Below, piece after piece: positions 32,149-41,414 of a stretch of DNA of 64,000 bases. Origin of the DNA: Isoetes taiwanensis (Eukaryota; Streptophyta; Lycopodiopsida; Isoetales; Isoetaceae). The notes below the pieces were generated by a model. The model searched no databases. It worked only from the letters and a program-made list of their open reading frames with translations, and was not told where the DNA came from. The translations under genes were made by a program, and so were the position numbers. Where the stretch lies: the NCBI GenBank assembly GCA_021234155.1, contig JAJEKV010000073.1:2388001-2452000 (forward strand). The letters run 5' to 3'. Each line of letters opens with the position of its first letter. Positions within the stretch are counted from its first letter, which is position 1.

Positions 32149-32740
32149 TTTGCTTTCTGCAGTTGTTGCTCTTAAGACTCTCTACGCCCGGTTTGTAGTC
32201 GCCTCCTCTTTTGGGATGGAATTCCTCCAAAGCGGAGACCCATGCGGGATTTATGACAAGGAGTCCAATGCTGCTCGAAACAAACATTGTTGCAATGTAA
32301 GTAATTAGGTTGTATAACACAATGCACATTTGTTTATCTAATCAAATATCAATTTCAATGTATATTGTGATCTCGGGACGTCTTCCCAACCTCAAGCTTC
32401 GCGGTTCTTTGGGTACTTCATTGACCAAGTTCAACAATCTCTTAATTCTGTAAGGCACTTTTCCCACACTCAAATGTATCTTCTCAACTTTTCTTCTTAG
32501 ACTACATGCCAAACATTGTAATTTCAGAGACCTGAGCAACAATCATCTCGGTCAAATGATACCATTTCAGTTGCCTCCACGTTTACAAGAGTTGTAAGAA
32601 CATCACACTCTCCTCCTCGTTTTACCCATCTGGCAGCTCATATAGTTATGGTACTATTCAGGTATCTTGGAAATAAAGTCCTAATTGGGGACATTCGGTT
32701 GCATGAATACAGGAGCTTGGTGAGAGTCTTGGTTTTTCAG
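32149..32740 (+). pseudogene. Leucine-rich-repeat receptor N-terminal exons (STRUBBELIG/SRF-like), fragment
   Basis: Successive small exons with correct splice signals encode an LRR ectodomain. Exon a (acceptor TTTCTGCAG at ~32,162) reads VVALKTLYARF...LQSGDPCG and ends at GTAAGT (~32,297). Exon b (~32,375-32,449) reads LPNLKLRGSLGTSLTKFNNL. Exon c (~32,544-32,604, after TTTCAG) reads DLSNNHLGQMIPFQLPPRLQ, joining in frame to give LxILDLSNN. Exon d (~32,664-32,731) reads YLGNKVLIGDIRLHEYRSL. The VxALxxLY...GDPCG start and IPFQLPPxLQxL wording resemble the SRF receptor family of plants. No kinase domain follows before the Helitron, so the gene looks truncated. Confidence 0.6.
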
Positions 32741-33861
32741 ACAACAATGTGCAACTCATACATCGTGCAATATCACCGTGAGGTATGTTCATTGGATTTG
32801 CTTTTATTTCTTTTGTTTTGTTCTTCATTGTGTCTTTCCAAATGTTGGCGATCTTTGTCACTTCTTCTATAGCATAATAGTCGGCTTCATTTGGATATAC
32901 AATTAACATTGGACAAAGTGCTACAAGCAATTCGTATGGGAAATTTCATTATCATTTATGTACTCTACTTTGCAGTCAAATATTGTGGTTACCTGTTATG
33001 TGTATTATCTTTGATTATAGTTTTTTTTTTTTCGGTCATTATGAGACACTAATGATGGAATACCCAGGTTACTCCAACCATTACGTGGACAATCTCTGGA
33101 ATCCCTAAAACTTTCTGGCCAGGCCATATAGGTATAAATCGATGCTATTTCTTGCCACTCTCTATAGAGGATCATTATGTGTTTTAAAGCGGAGTTAGAT
33201 AATAGAATCTATTCTAGTTCTTAATGACAGCTAAAATTTGAGTTTCCAATATTTGTGCTATGAGTCGAGCTCTCTATTTCAAGATGTTATGATGTTATGT
33301 TAAGGTGGTTGCTACCAGTTCCAGAAATTCTGGGCTATATCTTTGTTTGGCTTTTTCTATTTGTGATTTATAGAAGGGTTGTTGCTCATATTTTTCGCTG
33401 TTCTTTCTCTGATATGCGTTTCATTTCTAACTGGTGTTACTTAACGAAAGAAAATGTCTCATGCTCAGTAATAGAAAGCTGCATTTAATCATTCTGCGTG
33501 TAAAAGATCCTCCTTTTTCTAATGCGGTATATTTCTCCTTGCAGATATATGCTTCCAGGTTAGTCAAGATTGGGTGCAGTTGGCATAAGCACATTGCTGA
33601 AATTTTGTTGATTTGCTTCATGCAAGCTTCTCTCGGAGGTTCTTTTTCTGTCCCCAATATGTTTCTTGAGTATGTTGACATGAGGCGCATTAGCTTGGAC
33701 GTTTGAGAACAGAGTTCTGTTCTATCTACATTAATTCTTTGGAAATATATAGTTATTGTGTATTATATCGATGGTCTCAGATCTGAAGCGTAATTGCACA
33801 AAATCAAATGTGCGTGTTGTCTCTATATTTTGCTTTATTGGTTGTTTGTTTTATATGTTAG
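32741..33861. other. No clear gene
   Basis: Possible further exons of the leucine-rich-repeat gene lie here (for example LQPLRGQSLESLKLSG near 33,070-33,125), but they do not join convincingly. The rest is AT-rich. Confidence 0.35.
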
Positions 33862-34230
33862 GCATTGGGGTCATCATTACACATTGGCAATAAACATGCT
33901 CAAGCCCATCCACATGCGCGTCTCGGATTTGTTTGTCTAAGTGAATTGGCATGATAGGGTCAGAACGTTTAAGTACCAAAGCAATGAGGTATGATTGGAG
34001 AAACAAATTATTTGTTTGTTAACATCCGAATAAGTAGTGTGGTGCATCATTGGATATTGGGGACTTCATCACACATTGGCAATATACATGCTCAAGCACA
34101 TCCACATGTCACGTCCCGCATTTGTTTATCTAAGTAAATTGGCATGATAGGCCTGTAGCATTTAAGGACCAAAGCAATGAGATATTCTTGGAGAAATAGA
34201 TTAAGCCGGTTTTGTTTGTTAACATCCGTG
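33862..34230 (+). repeat. Direct repeat pair, ~170 bp each
   Basis: 33,862-34,028 (CATTGGGGTCATCATTACAC onwards) recurs diverged at 34,053-34,230. Both copies contain CACATTGGCAATA, ACATGCTCAAGC, AATTGGCATGATAGG, CCAAAGCAATGAG and TGTTTGTTAACATCCG. Confidence 0.75.
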
Positions 34231-35400
34231 GTCGTATTTTGTCTCTCCTTCCGGGTTTCTTTGGTATTCCCATTGTCTAGGGTGGCATTTTAAAGTATAT
34301 TTGTTCTACTTTCGATTTTGAAGTGCAATCGGTATTCGGACTCACCAAAGTATCATATTGTAGAGAGCACATATGTGCAAAACTTAAGAAAGGACAGACT
34401 TTTGAACCGGAGACGATTAGTTATAATGGAAAAGGAAGATTAGCAGAAGAAGACCCAAAAAATGTGTTGGAGGAGATGGTTAAGCATTTGTTGGCCAGGG
34501 ATAAAATTAAACAACGATATCTAACAATTTAATTGAGAAAGTAGCAAACATTTGAAACTATTTTGTTCTGATACTTTTATATGGGACTAGATGTTTACGA
34601 CATGTTACAACATAAGTTTTGCATAGTGGAATCACCTCTCTTTTTTTTCAACCGACCCTAAAGTGTAAATGGAAAAAAAAAAGCTTATATGAGGAAACCA
34701 TGGAACAAAATCCATGTTCTCAATCCTCGTCTATTCTATGGGCAGAAAAACACGAGACAAGAACATGATGTAAGTCCCCTGCTTCTCAAATTCATACCCA
34801 CACAAATCCGACGTACATAAGTCAATACAAGGGAATCTACTTACACAAATTCTTCACTATTAGGTCTTGCATTTCAAGAAATTTTTTCGCACCATTCCAA
34901 AGGTATATAAATCTGAGTATCTTTTGCGGCGGCCCTCATGAATTTTCTTTTGCAGTGGTACATTTTGCACTATTTTCTTTTACACCCAATATCTTTTGCG
35001 CCGTGTCGAACAAAAGAAATGTTCGCGGCGGCCTTGGCCGCCGCGATAAATTTCTTGTTATAATTAATGAGATACCACGAAATCAATACCACACCAGGTA
35101 ACATTAAACATTTAAGAAAAAAGAGTCTTGAAAAAATTGTTGACGAGCGACAAACTCAAATTGGTGTACATGTACACAAATTGATGCCTTCAAAGGAATG
35201 GCATCTTGACAAAATTGTCATTCAACATGAATTGCAACTCTAAAAGTTGCCCTTCAAAACAATGGAGGTACCACCATTCAATTTTAAGGCTTGCAGTGAG
35301 TGATGGTGCCCTACCCGTGCAATTACTGGATACGTGGCAGAGTTATAGCTAAAATTGACTCTGAATTTTGAAAACACGCCACAGAGTTATTGCTTGCTAT
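34231..35400. other. No supported gene; GC palindrome at 35,024
   Basis: An unidentified open tract at 34,323-34,532 (GRLAEEDPKNVLEEMVKHLL) is helical and charged and may be an isolated exon. CGCGGCGGCC-TT-GGCCGCCGCG at 35,024-35,045 is a perfect GC palindrome within AT-rich DNA. Earlier copies of GCGGCGGCC (34,929) and GCGCCG (35,000) suggest a small GC-motif repeat. Confidence 0.45.
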
Positions 35401-35544
35401 CCTCTCCTTATCTTCTAGAGTATTTAGAACATGGCTTCTCAGAGAGCCGTGTTCCATCAATTTTGAGAAGCCGTGTTCTAAATACTCAAGAAGATAAGGA
35501 GAGGGCGGAGCCACAGTCTAAATACTCTAGAAGATAAGGAGAGG
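35401..35544. repeat. 41-bp near-perfect inverted repeat plus a third half
   Basis: The left arm 35,401-35,441 (CCTCTCCTTATCTTCTAGAG onwards) and right arm 35,464-35,504 are inverted with 39 of 41 bases pairing around a 22-base loop. A third partial copy in the right-arm orientation follows at 35,518-35,544. The transcript would fold as a long hairpin. Confidence 0.9.
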
Positions 35545-36715
35545 ACCTTCTTTTTAGTTGGTCCTACTGCCATTGGTCTCGTCGACAAAATAAAACTATT
35601 CTAATTTACTCTATGCTTATTATATGGTGGATAGGAATGTTACCAGCGATGATCATTTGTTTGGGTGGGACCATAAGTTGCATAGACTGGTTTGTCTCGT
35701 CCTGAAAATTAATTCAATTCAAGTCTTTATTACCCTCATGTAACCAATCAACCAATATTGGACTACCCACTAGTCATTTTTTGAGCATTTAAGACAAGCA
35801 CATATTCACTTTATATATGCAAAACAACACTGTACACTAGAAGAAAATACCTACCTATTTGAAATGTTTTTTACATTAAATTAATATCTATATATAATAC
35901 TAAAGCCGTTTTGGGATAATTTGTGCGCACTTTTAGCCGTTGATTTTTTTGTTTTATTTTGGTTCCTTGGATTTACAGTTTTGTTTCGCGGGCAGTGTGG
36001 AATAGGATTCCACTCAAACGTAACCTGAAGACGATCTCTCCTTTTCATTCTGGTGCAAGCATTTGTGGGTCGCCTTCTAAATTTGTCGTGGGCGTTGATC
36101 TGGCACATAATGCCATAAGATAAGTCAAGGTAACTTTTTTTGCTTGCTTTCATTCTTCTAAAGTTACAGATTTTACTAGATATTTTTTCTTGATTCCTTG
36201 CATGAAATGGGAGGCAGTTCCTTGCCAGTCCCGAATGTTGGATTGGCATGGAGTTTTTAGGCCAATTACTAATGCTGGATGGGAATGGATTCTACAAACA
36301 GAAGAAAAGGAAAAAGGGAGATGTTGTTGGTGAAAGGTTAGTCCGACATCCTGTTAGGCAATGAAGGCTTGATCCTTTCCCTCATTTTTGCCTCTGTTAT
36401 TTTGTTCTTTACATTTGAATTTATGTGTGAAGATGCGGCTTGTGATTGCTAAAACTTTATGTTTTGTTTGGAAGGAGGCTTGATATTACTTGAAGCGGGT
36501 TCCAGGGAAATCTAGCACTTCTTGATCTTTCCTCTCCCTTGGAAGGCCTACAGGGGCAAGCCAAAATATTTCTTCGCATCCAGTCATGACCCGCAAGGTA
36601 TGTAGCCTTATTTTCCGTATTGTTTATTCTCTTCATTTGTCATATATCTGTGCAACAACGACCCACTCATTTGTTTAACAGGACTATAGAAAGTGTTGGC
36701 GAGAAGAACTTGAAG

Positions 36716-37665
36716 CCTTCTTATAGATTTGTGCAAGAATTTATGCATATCTTTCATGCCTTTATTTCCATCTCTATGTTTACTACTCTCTTTCTAATTT
36801 ATATTATGCATATACATATCTGTAGAGTGAGACCTAATAGTGAGGTGCTTGCAATTATTGGCAAAACTGTGACTGTTCAAACATGAAAGGAAATTGTGAG
36901 TGAGCAGCGATGTCCCATCATTTCTGACATCGAATTTCTCTTAAGTGAATGCTTTTGTTGAGTTAAAATTTCATTACCGACCATGGATAGGAAATCATTT
37001 GAATTCTTTTAGTCTGGCTATGGCCGACCTAACTGCCTGAGGTCCTTGCCATGGCCGGATAAGGAGATATGCTATTAGGCCCTCGCCATGGCAGAATAAG
37101 GAGATATGTTATTATGGAATCAATGTCCTGGAATCTCGGTATATCATCGTGGTTCAAGAAATTCCAAGTCAGTGTTAAAAACAGTCTGTTGAATTCGAAA
37201 TATAAATTTCTAGATGTTGAGCTGTAGGGAAGCAAAAGTTTGGATATCATGCCACACCTGGGTGATGCTTAATATGTAAGTACCCCTCACATCACACAAT
37301 GACTCTTAAAGGTTTTCTTAAGAAGTTAAGATTCTTGCCACATTCACATGGCTAAAGTGATAGCAGACCAAGGCACTGAAGTAGATAAAATGTCTTATTA
37401 CCATTTAGTCTCTACAAGCAAGCACCATATCCATTTGATCTTAAGATTGAACAGATTGTGAAAATATTCATTTTGTGACAATTTCATGCTTGAATTAACA
37501 TTGGGTAAACATACCATATTTGATTCTTTGTGCAGGCTATGAGGTAGGTCTGCCCTTCTTATAGATTTGTGCAAGAATTTATATATATCTTTCATGCCTT
37601 TATTTCCATCTTTATATTTATTACTCTCTTTGTAATCTATATTATGCATATGCATATCTGTACAG
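36716..37665 (+). repeat. Direct repeat pair inside the Helitron
   Basis: About 112 bases at 36,718-36,829 (CTTCTTATAGATTTGTGCAA onwards) recur at 37,555-37,665 with few changes. A smaller pair (GCCATGGCCGGATAAGGAGA / GCCATGGCAGAATAAGGAGA) occurs at 37,049 and 37,087. Confidence 0.8.
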
Positions 37666-38592
37666 ATGCTTTTCAAAAGCTTGCTACTCATTATATTTGG
37701 CCTAAAGAGATGTGTGCCATTCTGCATGCCAGCATGTAAATGACAAGGTAAACTTTTTTTAATCTTATACATTGTCTGCCTTGAAGCCCAATGCAGTGAC
37801 CAAGATGAAACTAATCATATTGTACTATGCAGCATCCATAAAATACTGTTATGAATGTTGTTATATCGTACTTTATTGTTTAAACATCAAAATCATAATT
37901 ACTAACTTGAGCTTTATGGCTTTGTGTGTAATGCAGCTTTCTCTTGGATATTTGCCAAGCATTTATTGGAAGCTGGCTCACCTAGTCAATACTATGCCTA
38001 AATCAATTGAGGGAAGAACTTTTGTGTGTTGCATGTAAGTAATGTATGTTGAGAAACAATAATGGAGATCATGATGATTTTTAAGCAAATATCTGTTAAT
38101 TTGTTCAGCTGTATGTTTTGAGCCCTCCGCAAAATGCAGGACACATGTATTGGCACTTTCTAAATACAATGGCTTATGTTATGGCCAGCAGATGCCAATG
38201 AGCTTGTCTCTGATTTTTACAGAAAAGTCTTAAAGCCTATGCTACAGAAATGTCGTTATGGTTATGGTAGATTGCTCAAGACGTATCAATGTTGAGCTTG
38301 AAGCAACTTTGACATGTTTACCCGTAGTGAAGAAATACCCTATTTCTATTTATTTTCTTACGAATCCATAGACAAGAATCCATAAATAAGGTTTGGGAAT
38401 GAGAATGGAGCAATATTAGTGCTCTTTGAGAATGAAAAGAGGATATTTTGTTTAACCTTTGGACCATTAAAATTTCCTTCTTTTGGTGACAAGCTTTAAG
38501 GATATGTGGCATATCAATGAAAAGCAAAGCATCACATTCCACAAACTTGTAAAATAAGTCGGAGTTAATTTTGGGCTGGTGAACGTTAACAG

Positions 38593-38776
38593 AACAATAT
38601 GTTTTGTAAAGGTCGTGTAAAAACACAATAACTGTGTGCCAAAAGACTACTCATTCAGGTGGAATTCCTTCTAGAAGAAGGAATAACAATATGTTTTGTA
38701 AAGGTCGTGTAAAAACACAATAACGATGTGCCAAAAGACTACTCATTCAGGTGGAATTCCTTTTAGAAGAAGGAAA
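38593..38776 (+). repeat. Two-copy tandem repeat, 92-bp period
   Basis: Units start at 38,593 and 38,685 (AACAATATGTTTTGTAAAGG) and differ at a few positions (CTGTGTG against CGATGTG; CTTCTAG against CTTTTAG). It lies inside the Helitron. Confidence 0.9.
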
Positions 38777-39639
38777 AATTGGTGCAATAGAAAAGTACAT
38801 CGAAAACTTAAGAACTTAATAAGAAGAGGCCCATTATCGTATTTTCAACTCCATAAACATTGATATAATCTCCATGGAAGTTTGAGAAACAATGGAAATT
38901 CTCAACGTTGCGATATGGAATTGAAACAATTCCTCAAATACTATATACGCATTTTTGAAGTTGCGAAGTCCCATATGCCATACCTTATTCATCTCCCAAA
39001 CGTCATTCTTTGAGCTTCAATATACTACAAATAGATTACATAATGATCATAAGTGAATTATTTATATTCAGTTTCAAACTATAGGCATTCATGGGATGCA
39101 GGAGACAACTTAACAGGTCAAGGTAATGCATCACTTATATTATTTTTTCAAAAGACGTTGGTATTACCGAGATCTTTGTTGTTATTATTGTTTATTTAAT
39201 ATGAGTTTTGGAATTATGCTCGATGAAAAGCCCAGCAACGTTAGGCACTTTTTCTAGTTATAATATAATTTTAGAATAACATTTCAAATCAATATACCGT
39301 GTTGTAATTGATGGGTCAAATGAAACACATCACAAATTTGAAACACGTTTCAAGTTTGTAATGCGTTTCAAACGTGTAGTGCATTAATGCATTTACGTTT
39401 TTTATATGCATTTTAATGAATTGAATATAAAATCTTTACTAATCTGTCAACGTGTTTCAAAAATGCGACTACTACTAGAAATAGTTAAAGGTTTTAAAAC
39501 TAGAAGGATGTCTCAAAAGAATAAAACATAAAATATGTTGCATGATGCAAATTTTCAAAAGACTGTATGAAACAAAAGTACAAAATGTTACAAAGCCATC
39601 AGCAAGCAAGTTTGTTTAGAAGACTGTTATAAAGCTATC

Positions 39640-40980
39640 AGCAGGCATAGCTGCCTGCATCACCACTTCCATCGTAATCATCATCATAATTTTGACTTCC
39701 AAGAATGTCATCATTTTCAGTATTATGTATTGGATCTTCAGTATCCCCTTCTACTTCCATATCATGCAAGAATAGGAGTTGCTCAACTGCCAAATATGTA
39801 CATGAAATTTGCTGATAAAAACTTCAAGCTAATTTTGAAAAGCTAAGAAACTTGTACCTTTTGATCATTCTCCTCTATTGGCCATTTTCCATGTCTGGTT
39901 AAATGCTTTTGCACCTCGACAACGTGGAGGCAATCGAAAAATCTTTCTTCTCCTCTAGATGGAGCTCGATCATACATTGAAAACTGCAAGAAGTAAAAGA
40001 CGATAATTAATTTTCAGGACGCACAAATCTAGTTCAAAACATGATCATTCCTTTGCTTCCACCTTTAGTGCCCTTTCCATCCCTTTGTCTATAAAGGAAA
40101 AAACTTTGTAAAGTATTGGACTAAAAGTTTAAAATCAAAGCATACTCACCCTTGTACATAACATTGTTGCAAAAATTCTATCCTTTCCCCCATATAAAAC
40201 CTTTCTGCCTCTGTACAACTGCCATGCCTCAGGATGATCTTCCAATTGAGGAGGACACTTGTCATACTTTTTATTGACAACTTTATGGAGCAACCTAAAT
40301 CGAAGAAGCCAGCAAAAGGTAATTTAGAATAGAATAGAATATAATAGACATTATTGTCCCTTGTGCCGTGAGGCCACTGGACTTATGTAGCATGGGCGAG
40401 CTCCCGAATGGGTGCTACTAGCGCATCACGCTGGTTTATTGTAGCCTTTTCTGAAGGCTTCCTTTTTTTCTATTAACACCGGCATCCCGGTTTGAATCGG
40501 CATCATGGTCGTGCATTGATGCGTCGTTATCAATCAGCTTTAAGCTGAGTATTTCTTGGGCAGCAGCTAAGAACGTAATCAAAAGATAATTTAAAAATAA
40601 ACATAGCGTATTGATTTAAGAACTTACCGGAAATTTCTTGAGATAACTTGTAAGACAAATCTTTTGTTCCATCTTTCTCCATGCCACTCTCATAATTCTC
40701 AAAGTAACCTGCATCACTTAAAACTTGGATTCAACTTCATAAAACCTAATAATCATGTTTTTGAAGGATAACTATAAAATATACTATTAAAAAAGAAAGA
40801 GTAATCACGGCATCAATATGTTCTTGTCTCTGATGTCTCATATCCAAATGAGGATTCTTCCAAAAAATTACTTCTCTTGCTGCCCTGCATATATTTCTTG
40901 AGACTTCTTGTGCACCTGCACTATAGAATGGGTCGTCTTGCAAATTAACAGCTAGAGGAACCACTTTTCGTTACGTCTCC
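39640..40980 (-). pseudogene. CACTA Transposase_24 (Ptta/EnSpm) type protein, fragment with introns
   Basis: Minus-strand exons carry the hallmark of the Ptta/EnSpm family: NKKYDKCPPQLEDHPEAWQL followed by YRGRKVLYGGKDRIFATMLC (40,285-40,148). Upstream are RQEHIDAV and VTLRIMRVAWRKM segments (40,640-40,960). Downstream are DRAPSRGEERFFDCLHVVEV and QKHLTRHGKWPIEEND (~39,980-39,870), then an acidic tail (EVEGDTEDPIHNTENDD, 39,780-39,660). In CACTA elements this protein accompanies the tnp2 transposase, here on the same strand upstream. A LINE 3' fragment is inserted at 40,326-40,560, apparently in an intron. Frames are incomplete, so it is called a pseudogene. Confidence 0.65.
40326..40560 (-). 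mobile_element. LINE 3' end, minus orientation
   Basis: The reverse complement reads like 20,525-20,760: GCTGATTGATAACGACGCAT, AGGCTACAATAAACCAGCGT, GGAGCTCGCCCATGCTACAT, CACAAGGGACAATAAT, then (ATTCT)n represented here as AGAAT units at 40,326-40,343. It is only the 3' untranslated region, a severely 5'-truncated insertion inside the Transposase_24 gene. Confidence 0.88.
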
Positions 40981-41140
40981 TCTTCGATGATCACAGCATC
41001 GAGCGAGTACACAAAATTTGCCAATCTGAAATGTCGCATTTACATACAATGAAATTGCCTACAAGAAGTGTAGAACATGCACAAATAAAAAAACTTCATG
41101 GAAAATACAACCTAAAGATGCAATACACATATAAAACTAA

Positions 41141-41400
41141 CACTACAAGAGGATAGGCTTTTTGTGTCAAGCCCTGCGTCACTACCTTTTAAGGTTCGTC
41201 AGATTTGTGTCAGAAGCTTTAAAGTGACACAAATTAATTTGACTGCGTCAATACTTGTGTCAATATAGTTGTATCAACAACAACGTCATTTTTGTCACAT
41301 ATTTGTGTCAAAATTTTATTATTTTTTCATTAGCATTTGTAATGACGATTACATCACGTATTGTGAAAGGATTGTGACATAATTTAAGTAAGAATAACAA
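41141..41400 (+). repeat. CACTA terminus and subterminal repeats
   Basis: CACTACAAGAGGATAGGC begins at 41,141, with the same 11-base start (CACTACAAGAG) as the element at 57,496. About 260 bases of TGTGTCA/TGACACA-rich subterminal sequence follow. It lies 3' of the tnp2 gene, as expected for an element end. The matching opposite end was not found between 45 kb and 57 kb, so this element is probably truncated or rearranged. The Transposase_24 fragment lies outside this end and may belong to another copy. Confidence 0.7.
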
Positions 41401-41414
41401 TAAGTTTATGTCCA

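Larger units (their letters stand above)
35887..39257 (+). mobile_element. Non-autonomous Helitron
   Basis: The 5' end TCTATATATAATACTAAAGC (35,887 on) follows an A. The 3' end CAGCAACGTTAGGCACTTTT (39,232 on), then TCTAG at 39,253-39,257, precedes a T. This matches the plant Helitron rule of insertion between A and T, a 5' TC start, and a 3' CTRR end with a short GC hairpin (GCC...GGC) a few bases before it. The 5' sequence also shares the TAGCCGTTGATTTT wording common in plant Helitron starts. The 3.37-kb body has no Rep/helicase coding sequence. It contains direct repeats and exon-like tracts that may be captured host sequence, but none is identifiable. Confidence 0.72.
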
